Made by a program: the position numbers and the translations under genes. The notes beneath the pieces were generated by a model. That model ran no database searches. It had not been told where the DNA came from and was given only the letters and a program-made list of their open reading frames with translations. This document shows, piece by piece, positions 32,501 to 44,063 of a DNA stretch of 64,000 nucleotides. Numbering within the stretch: the first letter of the stretch is position 1; each line of letters opens with the position of its first letter. The DNA is from Gavia stellata (Eukaryota; Chordata; Aves; Gaviiformes; Gaviidae). The stretch covers positions 47,680,603 to 47,744,602 of the forward strand of contig NC_082637.1 of the NCBI RefSeq assembly GCF_030936135.1, in the 5' to 3' direction.

Positions 32501-34190
32501 CTGCAAATAGTAAAACTTTTTCTTTTTTTTAAGCATGGTTATACGGTGAGGAGAAGAAACAGTTACGAGTGACATAACTAATTACGACAAACTCTACCTG
32601 ATGTCATTTGCCTGTTGAGACTGGAGAGATGCATTGTGAAATCCCAATTTTCTGGTTACTTTGCAGGTTAGGAACGATGTAACACTGGCATGGAGGACAG
32701 TCACTCTGCCACAGAAACCAGTGGTTATGGCATGAATGTTGTAGTATAATTCCTGAAGAGAAGAGGGTAGAAATAGTCTGAGTCACCTAACATGGGAGTA
32801 TTGTGAGCAGTTATATTAATGGTGTGACTGCTCTAACATCAAATGTTCTGAGGACGAATTTCTGGAAGCCAGGAATGGTAAATTGATAGAAGATTTTTCT
32901 GGAACAAAAAGTTTTACTTGATAATAAGGACTATGAAGGGCACAAGACAGGATGCCAGCTGCAATTTCACACTGTGATATACATATGTATATTTGTGCAA
33001 AAATAACTTCTTTTTTTTGGCAGAAAAGTTGATTTTTATGAGCTTCCTGCCTTGCTTCTCCTCCCACAGACTTCTGTCTCCTCAGTTGTGCTGCCCAAAT
33101 CATTCAGGTCATCATTCACAGCAGAGGAAAGATTCAAGTTTCTAATTATTTAATTTAAATTTGGGCCTTTTACAGATCAAACATAGAAGGCAGCCTCACA
33201 AAAAAGTTGAATTGATATAACTGTATTTAAATGAAACCTTCACCTGTGTGCACAGCTCCTCTGAATATAGCACACCTGAATAACTGAAGAAGAAAATTAA
33301 ACTTCTGTAAAAATGGTGATTTTTCAGCAGTGTTTGCTTGTAGCCACCTTTAGGGGTAGAAAGAGATTGAGTCAGTTTAATAGATTACCACCACATCCTG
33401 AGTCTCCAAGGGACATAGAGGCCTGAAATGAGAACACAGTGTGTGTGCATTTTGTTAACACAGTTTTGGCTAAAGATGAAAAAGAACGGGTTGGGGAATT
33501 CCAGTGAGCAGTAAACTTCATCCCGGGCAATGACAGCAGAGAAAATATCTGTGAATTTGGGATGACTTTACAGCTTGAGATGAGTACGTGTTTAACATTT
33601 ATGGTGAAACTTGGCCTAGCTTAATTCATTTCAACTAGCTCTTAATAGATGCTCTGGGAACGCTTATAAGCTTCCTCTTTAAGTGAAAATCTACCATTTT
33701 CACTGCTAAATCCTCCTGTTTTTACAGGGGCATAGATTTCCAGGGGCCTATAACAGTTTATCATTTGGAAAACTGCCCTTCATTTCCACACATAAAAATT
33801 GACAAGAAAAAAATGTTTTCTTTTAGTAAACTGTGCTGTTTCTCTAGTGGTATAAAATTTCTTCCTCAATCCTTTCCTTGGCTACGTGTGTATTTGTAAT
33901 AGGTTAAATATATACCACAGAACAGATTCTGTTCACAAGAACAAACCCAGAAACTTTTGTGGGAGAGGAACACAATCCCTGATCTCGGTGAAGGAACCAT
34001 GTCATCATGATACACCCTCTGATGTATGGACGTGTTGTATTAGCTGGGGATAGTGCTTGTGCAGCTGGGGTTAATATCTCTGAAGCACTCATGCTCACTG
34101 ATCCCACAGTGATAAATCTGTACTTGCATGCACAAGTCTTATGTGCTCTTAACAAAATTATATATATATCTAAACTACTGCAAAACATCT
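29570..34190. other. Stretch without recognisable gene
   Basis: Mixed-composition DNA with a short (TTC)n at about 30233-30250. The overlapping opposite-strand frames at 31619-31948 and 31674-32063 look like chance. No RNA gene or repeat family was recognised. Confidence 0.4.
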
Positions 34191-34191
34191 C

Positions 34192-34703
34192 AAATACTGT
34201 GTTCAGTTTTGGGTCCCTCACTACAAGAAGGACATTGAGGTGCTGGAGCGTGTCCAGAGAAGGGCGACGAAGCTGGTGAGGGGTCTGGAGCACAAGTCTT
34301 ATGAGGAGCGGCTGAGGGAGCTGGGGTTGTTCAGTCTGGAGAAGAGGAGGCTGAGGGGAGACCTCATCGCTCTCTACAACTACCTGAGAGGGGGTTGCGG
34401 TGAGGTGAGTATAGGCCTCTTCTCCCAAGTGACGAGTGACAGGACAAGAGGAAATGGCCTCAAGTTGCACCAGGGGAGGTTTAGACTGGATATTAGGAAA
34501 AATTTCTTTACTGAGAGAGTGGTGAGACACTGGAATAAGCTGCCCAGGGAAGTGGTGGAGTCACCATCCCTGGAGGTGTTCAAGGAACGTGTGGATGAGG
34601 CATTGTGGGACATGGCTTAATGGGCATGGTGCTGTTGGTTGATGGTTGGACTTGATGATCTTACAGGTCTTTTCCAACCTTAGTGATTCTGTGATTCTGT
34701 GAT
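34192..34703 (+). mobile_element. CR1 LINE copy, 5'-truncated, C-terminal ORF2 open
   Basis: The 3' part of a CR1 element keeps an uninterrupted frame from 34240 to 34620 covering the ORF2 C-terminus ([20 protein letters not shown], then [20 protein letters not shown]). It is followed by the short 3'UTR and two to three copies of the terminal octamer (gtgattctgtgattctgtga). The open frame and intact tail suggest a fairly young insertion. Its sequence is nearly the same as 56071-56530, so the two belong to the same CR1 subfamily. Confidence 0.93.
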
Positions 34704-34704
34704 C

Positions 34705-36080
34705 TTGCAAGTTCATTTGCAAATTAGATGCAGAGCTACATTAACGAACATTTAGTCTAGCACTGCTTTCTGCGATGTATTTTAACACCCAGATAGCGAT
34801 CTAATCCAATGCCCATCTTTGAGTGCCTGACCTTGAGTGACTACATCACAATAATTTTTATGTGTCTTGTCTTCACTGTGATTTTACTCTGAAAGAACTG
34901 TCTCCAGTTATCTTGTGTTTTCCCTAAAAATATCAGAAGTAAGTACATACATATCTATTGACGTGAAGCCAGACCACTGTGCTAACTCTGTAGGCACTGG
35001 CTGGAGTTCTGCAGAGCTGCATTTGCCCCATGAGGATGGGCCGTACCCCTTCTTCAGTCCTGTGTGGGAATCGGAGGCTAGTCTTTGACTTTGTGCACCC
35101 ACTAAGTATCAAGGTGATTTTGCTTTCCTCCACTTGTGCAAAGGAGGAAAAGAACTATGTTTGGGATCACTTTGGTTTTTTACCCCTTCCTGCACTGAGT
35201 AAGCTGGCAGATTGACAGGAATTTATCACAGTGGCTGAAAGTTCATCAGGATGTCCCGTGGCTAACCTCTTACCGGTTGATACAGTTTGCATTTTGTGTT
35301 TCTGCTGGGCATTATTACTGCTCAATTTAGTGGCTGTCAGCCGGGGCCTCGTCATTATCTAGAACTCTGTTGGGATAGGTGCAACCAAATATTGACAAAT
35401 AAGAAAGTCTGTGCTCCATAAAGCTTATAGATCATTAGGTACTTAGAGTAATTCCTAGCTTCACTGTTTTAAATTAATGAAGTAGAAAAGGGGAAATGAA
35501 TAGCTACTTTTCAAAGCACTGATCTACGAACTACTTCTACTACTTGATAAGCCTGACCTTCAGTCTGATTGTTTTTCTTTCTCTAGCATTGAATGTCTCT
35601 ATTCTCTCTCTCTCAAACTTGCCCAAATGCTAACACTTTAGTGTAGTGGTGTGTACCCCTCACCTTGGTTAACCTGTCCTGGATGTTCCCTGTTTCCGCC
35701 TTTCATAGGCTTATGCATGGGAAGGCAGATGTTAGTGCATGTCTGCGCTTGCTGTCCTGTAGGCTGTGCGGAGGAGCACAGCCAAGTAGGGACGAGTGGC
35801 AGTTCTCAGTGTACAGTTACTCTGTGATGTGTCAGTCTAACTCTTCATTAGTAGCTGACAGTTTTGCAGCATTAGGAGCTTCAGGGAAGCATCTATAACT
35901 CTCTGCAGATCAAAGGGCCAGAACAGTATCTCATTTTATATGAAACAGCCCTTTCAATGAGTCATGCCACATCTGTTTCTTTACATCCACTGTCACTTTC
36001 CTGTTAACAGGAGACTTCTATATATATTTAGATTAGCAAGACAGAATACAAAGCTTACTCAAAAATATCTTGGGAGATTT
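34705..36080. other. Stretch between CR1 copies, nothing recognised
   Basis: About 1.4 kb without a recognisable gene, repeat or RNA. Open frames on both strands are short and overlap. Confidence 0.4.
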
Positions 36081-37100
36081 CATGGAATCGTATAATCATA
36101 GGATGGTTTGGTTTGGAAGGGACCTTAAAGATCATCGAGTTCCAACCCCCCTGCCATGGGCAGGGACACTTCCCACTAGGTTGCTCAAAGCCCCATCCAA
36201 CCTGGCCTTGAACAATTCCAGGGTTGGGGCATCCACAATTTCTCTGGGCAACCTGTTCCAGTGCCTCACCACCCTCACGGTGAAGAATTTATTTCTAATA
36301 TCTAATCTAAATCTGCCTTCTTTCAGCTTAAAGCCATTACCCCTTGCCCTATCACTACATGCCCTTGTAAAAAGTCCCTCTCCAGCTTTGTTCTAGGCCC
36401 CCTTCAGGTACTGGAAGGCTGCTATAAGGTCTCCCCACAGCCTTCTCTTCTCCAGGCTGAACAACCCCAACTCTCTCAGCCTGTCTTCATAGGAGAGGTG
36501 CTCCAGCCCTCATCATCTTCATGGCCCTTCTCTGGACTCGCTTCAACAGGTCCATGTCCTTCTTATGTTGGGGGCCCCAGAGCTCAATGCAGTACTCCAG
36601 GTGGGTTCTCACGAGAGAGAAGTAGAGGGAGAGAATCACCTCCCTTGACCTGCTGGTCATGCTTTTTTTGATGCAGCCCAGGACACAGTTGGCTTTCTGG
36701 GCTGCAAGAGCACATTGCCAGCTCATGTTGAGCTTCTCATCAACCAACACCTCCAAGTCCTTCTCCAGAGGGCTGCTCTCAATTCATTTTCCACCCAGCC
36801 TGTATTTGTGCTTGGGATTTCCCTGACCCATGTGCAGGACCTTGCACTTGGCCTTGTTGAACTTCGTGAGGTTCTCATGGTCCCACCTCTCAAGCCTGTC
36901 AAGGTCCCTATGGATGGCATCCCTTCCCTCCAGCGTGTTGACCGCACCACCCAGCTTGGTGTCGTTGGCAAACTTGCTGAGGGTGCACTCAATCCCACTG
37001 TCCATGGGGCCAACAAAGCTGTTAAACAGCCCTGGTCCCAATGCCGACCCCTGAGGAATGCCACTCATCACTGGTCTTTACTTGGACATTGAGCCGTTGA
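36081..37100 (-). mobile_element. CR1 LINE copy, inverted, 5'-truncated
   Basis: On the minus strand this copy starts in the reverse transcriptase region (MSGIPQGSALGPGLFN near 37071-37020) and continues through the active-site region and the LGQGNPKHKYR and [20 protein letters not shown] blocks to the C-terminus and 3'UTR. It ends at the degenerate terminal octamers (catggaatcgtataatcata on the plus strand). Reading frames are broken at several points, for example 36784-37071 and 36487-36756 lie in different frames. Sequence details are closer to the 7740-9622 copy than to the copies at 34 and 55 kb. Confidence 0.92.
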
Positions 37101-40100
37101 TTTGGTATTAGAGGGTTCTCTTGAAGGGTTTTTCTGCTGCTCTACAGACTTTGCATACCTCCCTTCTCCTCCAACTGAAAAGACTCCTTGTGCATAGATT
37201 GCCATCTCAGAAAGACTCTGTCTAGAAAGTCTTAGCACTGGCTTGCAATATTAGACAATAAGAGTTGTCTGATGAAGAAATTATACTTAAGAAAAAACCC
37301 CAAAACAAATCACAAGGACCACTTTGGTGATGCATAGAAAGAAAACAGAAAATAATGTGTAGTCCACAAAGGGGAGCCTTGAGAAACCAAGGTGACAAAA
37401 TGTGTAGGCTGTATACAGTACTGTTATATACATGAGACACAGCTCATTTGTCTCTTTTAGGTGAGTGGTGCTCAGACCACACAGGGCAATGCTAGCATGG
37501 GTGGCATTAATGCTGGAGACCTGTTTTTACCGCAGGATTCCACCGCGCTTCAATGCAGTTCTGAGAAGCTAGATTTGCTGGTGTGATGCTATTGTAGGAC
37601 AACGGGGTTTGAATGTGAGCTTTCCATTGCCTGTAAAAGAGTGGTCAGCCTGAGCACAAAACAACTCCATCCTAGAGATCACTGAAACTGAGCTACAGCA
37701 TCCTGGCTTCTCCTGCAGCTTAACTTTCTGTCTTATAGAGACCTGCCTGTGAATTTGTACCAAAAAAGGGAAGTAGATGCATAAAAGATTTTGCAGCAAA
37801 GCTTATTTTTCAGTCTGATCACTCTTCCCCATCTAGTTTACAGCATAGCCTCCCAAACACTTGAGTAGCATGTGTGAGAGGAAGGTGTACCCTACTCTGG
37901 AGACTGGAGGAAGAAGAAGAAATGGGAATACTGTAGTTTGTTATTGCTCCTGAAAGGGGAATTGAACCTCTAGTAGGGAGTAAAGGACAGAAAAATCACA
38001 ACCACATTGAAAAATGGTCTGTTGCCAAAAACTCAAATAAAGGGTTGGTTATATTGTTTTAAAAGCAGAGTCCTACTGTCAGTATAGCTTATTCTGTGTT
38101 AAGGCTTTACTCTGTCAGAAACTATGTCCATTCCCAAGTGTCCATTTAGCAAAAAGAAGACTCATCTTTGGATGCAAAAAAAAAAAATTAAAATGCTCTG
38201 TCTTTATGCCAGGTTGAATTTCTTGGCTTCCATAGGGGTAGCCTCAGGCAACCATTCTGCGAGTCTGACAATGAGGATGCAGTCCTGTAACTGTGGCTGG
38301 TTGGAAATGTTGACAAATTGGAAAAGGCCTGATGTCCAAATGAGATGCTGTTGAAATGTATTGTTTTGACAGAGCATTGTTCAGGAACAGGGACTCACTT
38401 TCAAAAAAGGGAAATAACTTGACAGTTCTAGCTCTCAGCTGGGATTTGTGAGACCTAGGTTTGAATTCCTACTTTTTCCTATTTGGCCTAAGGAATGAAC
38501 TTGAGTTTTTGCAAAAATCTAATTTTAGTGTCCTAGCCAAACGTCTATCAGCTATTTCGAAGCCCATCTCTGTTCCTCTGTTTCTGCCTTCTTCTGTGCT
38601 TTGTGTCTCGCAGTTTCTCTTTCTGTTTAAAAGAGAAAAGAAAGAAAGAAAAGCCTCGGATTTGTCCTGATGCAAAGCAGGAATATGTTTTACATCTCAA
38701 CATTTGCAGGACAGGGAATCAATTTTCTGCCCAGCTCTGTCTGAGATGTAATTATGGCAATTTTAATATCCTTAGCTTTAATTCTTATTATTGATCCTTT
38801 TATTGACCCATGTCTGCTTGTTATTGTGTAAACTCTGGCAAAGAAACTGGTAGAAAATAACAGTTATCAGGTAGTATCAATTAACTTTTTTCTTTTCCAA
38901 ACAGAGAAGGAAAGAAGGTTCTCTATGTTTCTGCCGCAAAAATCCAAACCTCTCCTGTTCTTTTCACAGTCCCCCTTTGCCTTCCATTTGGCTGCAAACA
39001 TTTTCTAGCTCTCTACTTTCACGTTCACACTGGGTGGCTAAAACATCTGCTGTGGCCTAAAAAGTGAAAACTGGGGGCAGCATAAGGCCAAAAATAAATT
39101 CTATGCCCATTTTGGAATCAGAATGTAGGAAAAAAGCCAGCAAAGGGCACTGCACTAACTACAGTTATTCCATAATGAGTTTGGTTTTGTTTTTCAAGTA
39201 CTAGATTTGAGTTGACTGCTGAATGGCTGCAGAAATCAGGGGTGGAAAGGAGGTAGGATACAGTCGCACAAACTGTGGGCTTACATCTGATGTGTGTTCT
39301 TGGCTGCTTCTAGGCCATTTCTGAGCTTCTTCATTTCTGATGTCTGAGCACGCCTGGCATTCAGGGCATACATAGCACAGTACTTGGATTCAGTCTGTTT
39401 TAATATGATTTGTGCATAATTAAATGGGTTATGGGTAAATTGTCTTTGTGAAGCACATTGGAGGATTGTTTCTTCTGCATGGTCAACATGAGGAAAAATG
39501 ATCACTTAGCTCTATTTTTATCTACTTACTTTATCATTGTAAAAAAAGTAGTGATCACGATTTTGCTGTGCCCATGTATGTAGTCATGACAGACTTCTGT
39601 TTGACAGAAATGCAGAGCTCTTTGGTCAAAGCCAGTTCTTCCCACAGAAACTAACCGCTACTAAGCTGTTGGTATTTGAGCAGATTTTAATTTTTTTCTC
39701 TCATTTTATTCTGATAGAACTACCTAATGCAGACAAAAGGTATTATCTCACTAATAGCTAGCAATACCATGTCAACCTGTTCATATTCATGGTGGAAGTG
39801 AAGGGCTTTGATGGAAGCAGTGTGTTGCAATCACAATGAACTTAACAGAAATAGGCCAGGTCACATCCAGGGACAGATTTCCAGCAAGGGCCTTTTTTGG
39901 TCCTTTTAGTTTGGCATTGCTGCCAGTTCTTTCTTCTGATGCCCATGTGCAGATGTGGAGAGGTGAAGGGAGGAAAACTGTAGTGCAACACAGCAGTTAA
40001 AGAACATGCAGTTTTATCATGTAATTGCTGTGCATGAAGAAGATGGCCAAGGCTGTGCCCTCTTTGTGCTGGGACTGCATCTGGCCCTGGAGTTGTATTA

Positions 40101-42600
40101 GGCAGTGTTTTTGGGCAAAGCCAAGAACGACGCTTCAGCTGTGAGTATGGGGACAGTTACAGGTCACAGCTCCAATGTGTGGCTGGAGTCAGCGCAGCTC
40201 AGGTTATCACTCACTGTACCAGGACGTGAAAATTGTGAAAACAAAAAAGGCTCTGAACCTTTTTTCTGAAACCACATGATAAAATATAGGATGAAATAAT
40301 AATGAAAAACAACAGAAGCTGTCAGGGGAAAGGAGGGATGATGTTTGGTTGGAAGTTTAGAAAAAAGACTTAAAGAAAAGCCTGCAGATGATGAAATGAA
40401 ATCTAATTCGTTTCCCTCTTTGCAGGACTTGTGGACTGAAGTGTAATCTCTGTTACTGTCATATTGCTTTCCAAGGATGGAGTTTTAAAACTAACGCTTG
40501 TTAATTAGTTTGTTGATTTTGCAACCACCAGAATTCTTCAATCCCATCATGAAAGATCAGTCAGTTGTGCAGTTTGGTGAGTGTGCGTGCACATACGCTC
40601 ACTGAGCTTTACCATTACTGACAATAAAACATCTAAAATTTTGAAATCCAGGGTCAGTTTATATTTGCATTTGAATATTTGGAAAAGAGTTGGGGGAAAA
40701 AAGCTTCACTGAAGTTAGCACTTTTCATTTTACAGTTTTTTCCTTTTGAAAGTGTTGTTTGGACAAAACAAAAGATGACAAATACCCTGAGGATAGGGGG
40801 AAGAAGGAAATTCAAATATCTGTTAGAAATTTGAAAAGCTTATGTTCGAGTCACGTCATGCAACTTTACTTCCACAGTCTATAGATTACTTGGAGGTGCC
40901 CAGGGATTTTTTTTTTCCCCACCAGGGAAATAAAGAAGTGCAATAGAAACAAACTGCAAAACCTTGGGACTTCTTTGAAACCAGCCTGTTGTTTTCTAGG
41001 CAACTGTGTTTGGGGCAAGCGAGCACAGGCTCCAGGACAAAGAGGGCTGTAGTTTGAAGTGGGCTTTTCTCCTCACCCCTTCAGTTCTAAGGCTACTTCC
41101 CATAAGTGGCAGTCTGAGTTGAGAGGGAATGCAGCATGAACACAAAGAGAGGAGGAAAGCAGGAGATGTGCCACCCCTTGCACATCTTGTAAAAGCCTTT
41201 CTTAGCCCTTGAGCCTGGTCTGTCCTGCCAAATCTTATCTGTAGAAATTGTCTTTTATTGTAATAGTCTTCAACACTGTACTTGGGCACTCAGTTTGAAA
41301 ACCTGAATTCACCCGGCTGTCAGGTTCTCCACCCATGCAGCTCTATACAGGCAATGCCTTGTAAAGCATTTTATTTTAAGCCATGATTTCCCTGAAAGTG
41401 GGGACACCAAAAATTTCAGGGTTGATTAATAATATCTTCTTTTCCTAAATGAGTTTAAACTGAGTAGATACAAAATGCACATTGCCTTGGAAAACCTAGT
41501 ATTTACTGTGAGGTACAGAGAGGCTCATATGTAAAGTGTTATCTTATGCAATTGAAAATTTCTTTTTTCTCCAGAGGGCAGTGAACTTCATATTCACTGC
41601 ATAATCAGAACAAGTATCGGTGCAATTACTGTGAAACAACTGCTATGTGATTACTTGTTACACTGCTTTTAGGGCTCCTACATCTTGGTGTGGAAAATTA
41701 CTGCCCAAAATATAAGCAGAGTGAGTGTAAAATGCCTAGGACATACTGACCGATCTATATGGTGGGTGAAAGGTATATAGAATAAAAGCTCCCTATATCA
41801 CATGCAGAAAAAGGATAATGGATTTGAGTGTGTGCATATCAAGGATTTCCATAGCTCATGGAATCCTGTCAATGCTACTGCTCCAGCTGAGGTAGTTACG
41901 AAGTATTCAACAAAATGCCCAAAGCCTGCGATACCAGTTTGTTCCTTCACAGGCAAAGTTCTACTTGAATGTCTCTTCTGATTGAATGTACCCCCAGCAG
42001 CTCACCTGTTGGGGCTACCAAGGTAGCTCCTGCTAAAGCCTGACCTGCCGCCTTGCCTAGTGAAAAGCTTAAGATTTCCGTGATGTAGTAAAAGAGTTGA
42101 ATGGCTTTCTGTTAAATGCCCACAGGAATAACAAAATCTGTGTTACTAATGCAAAAGGGTCACTGGATCTGGGACATGCCAGGGCTGCATCAAGGAGAAG
42201 AAGCTGTAGCAAGGTTATTAAAAGCCACAGAAAAACAAAATGTCTGTTTTCACCTGTTCTTTCTTGCCAGTCTTAAGGCAACAATCAGATCCTTTTTGTG
42301 TCTATAGGAATAGGATGAGACAGTGTATGACTCTAAGGCAAAAGAACAAATAACTCACTCTTTTAAATACCAGGGAGTACTGAGGGACTTTTGATACTCT
42401 TCTGCTTAATTTGCTCCTGTAAGTGACACATACAGTTTGGGTGTTCGGAGTGCTTTTCTAGCTTAGACCTACTTGTGTCTCTTGAGCTGTCAGATTCAAC
42501 ACACATGATCTGTGTGACTTTTGTGCACCTCCTTTCTGAATATTTTATTGGTAAGAGTTATTATACCAGAGTTTTAGACAGTAGGTGGCTGGAGACATGT
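37101..42600. other. Stretch without recognisable gene
   Basis: About 5.5 kb of AT-rich DNA with only a short purine run (gaaagaaagaaaag near 38636) and one SINE fossil, annotated separately. No splice-bounded coding segment was convincing. Confidence 0.4.
38421..38470 (+). mobile_element. tRNA-derived SINE fossil (MIR/AmnSINE-like)
   Basis: The segment contains gctctcagctgggatttgtg followed by agacctaggtttgaattcct. This is the layout of the tRNA-like head of ancient amniote SINEs, including a B-box-like ggtttgaattcc. No 3' tail can be traced, so the exact family is open. Confidence 0.4.
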
Positions 42601-42612
42601 ATTTTAGCCCAA

Positions 42613-42676
42613 GGCGGTTTAAACTCATGTCTCCCAGATCTGGCGAAAATGACCTTACCACCTAACTACAGGCTAA
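42613..42676 (-). mobile_element. tRNA-derived SINE fossil (MIR/AmnSINE-like), copy 2
   Basis: On the minus strand the segment shows an A-box-like tagttaggtgg and, about 40 bases later, ctgggagacatgagtttaaacc, which resembles the B box and flank of tRNA-derived amniote SINEs. It shares the block tcatttt...agatctggg with the fossil 190 bp downstream. Confidence 0.4.
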
Positions 42677-42863
42677 ATTCATAGCAGAGAGTGGGCCTGA
42701 ACTTCTAAACTGCTCTTTTGAAGCTATGTTCCTATGTACCAAAAAGCCCCATGGGCTATAGAGAACAGGAGGCATAAATCTGTACTTCTTGTGCAGTGAC
42801 AAATGTATGCATTTTTTTCTCAACTGCCTCTATGCAAATCAGAAAGAAATATGTAAATGGAGA

Positions 42864-42914
42864 CTGGCAGCCCAGATCTCTGCTTTGAAAATGAATGCCC
42901 TAACACCAGACTAA
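42864..42914 (-). mobile_element. tRNA-derived SINE fossil, copy 3
   Basis: On the minus strand tagtctggtgttagggcatt is followed by cattttcaaagcagagatct and gggctgccag. It shows the same order of blocks as the fossil at 42613-42676 but is more degraded, and the B box is not clear. Confidence 0.3.
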
Positions 42915-43530
42915 ATGAAAACTATAACTCTCTAGTTTCTCTCTAGTCTGGTGCACCTGTGTGCTGGCACAGCTTCAGTAGCAGCAGTAAACGATGCCAT
43001 TGCTGATACCTAAGCTTTAACATGGTGCTTACAGCTCTCAGCTTGGGAGTGAGAGAGATGAACAGGAGTTGCTCATGCTGAAAAACAGATTTTTCATTTC
43101 TAGATGAGCAGCTGTTTGTGTGAAGATGGATAGCAGCTCAGAATCAGAAAATAATTTTAATTCAGTCAGCTGAAGAGGTATGATGACTTGATTCCTTAAA
43201 GACTGTTGTGCACTTGTATTAGCTACGCACACAGATGTGGTAGACAGAGACTGAGAACACAATTTTGACACTGGTCTAGGTAGTGCTTGCCTGTGAATAA
43301 TGACAAGGAAGTCAACAGCAGGTAACCTACACCATGGGTTATAGCTCTTCTTTACAGCTGTGTAATTTTTCAGATTCTCTATTTAATGCCCAGCATGGAT
43401 TTATCCATAATTTCATTGTAGGTTAATCTTCCTAGAGAGGAGCCTGTCTTCAACTAGAGAGATAGAGAGATTAGCACTTGTTAACTAACATCTCCCATGG
43501 TCTCAGCTCCCTTGGTTGACTTCCGTAAAA

Positions 43531-43567
43531 GTTATTTCTGTAGAAGTTATTTCTGTAGAAGTTATTT
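43531..43567 (+). repeat. 15 bp tandem repeat, about 2.5 copies
   Basis: The unit gttatttctgtagaa occurs twice perfectly, followed by a partial third copy. It is located shortly before the pentanucleotide array. Confidence 0.9.
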
Positions 43568-43793
43568 GGTCTCAAGTAGTGGGAAAGATGTGGAATGATT
43601 GTTCTTTTACCCAAGCACCTACTGAAATCTAGCTGAATGCAGTTGAAGACATGTGCTGAAACAGCTGTTTTGCTCTTTGGTGCGAAAAATCAGCGGAGCC
43701 TTTGCAGACATCTTTAACATGCTTTAACTTTTGGTCAGCCCTGAAGTGGTCAGGCAGTTGGACTAAATGATCATTGTAGGTCATTGCAACTGG

Positions 43794-44063
43794 AACTCCC
43801 CTTCCCTTCCCTTCCCTTCCCTTCCCTTCCCTTCCCTTCCCTTCCCTTCCCTTCCCTTCCCTTCCCTTCCCTTCCCTTCCCTTCCCTTCCCTTCCCTTCC
43901 CTTCCCTTCCCTTCCCTTCCCTTCCCTTCCCTTCCCTTCCCTTCCCTTCCCTTCCCTTCCCTTCCCTTCCCTTCCCTTCCCTTCCCTTCCCTTCCCTTCC
44001 CTTCCCTTCCCTTCCCCTCCCCTCCCCTCCCCTCCTCTCCCTTCCCCTCCCCTCCCCTCCCTC
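43794..44063 (+). repeat. (CCCTT)n pentanucleotide array = (AAGGG)n on minus strand
   Basis: About 43 uninterrupted units of the pentamer fill roughly 43798-44015, followed by a variant block to 44063 in which units become CCCCT with some irregularities. The minus strand is pure purine with a GGG run every five bases, so triplex or G-quadruplex structure is plausible. Long translated frames through it are repeat artefacts. Confidence 0.97.

Noticed and set aside
36070..37092. Plus-strand ORFs over the inverted CR1 copy
   Set aside because: Antisense shadows of the CR1 reading frames.
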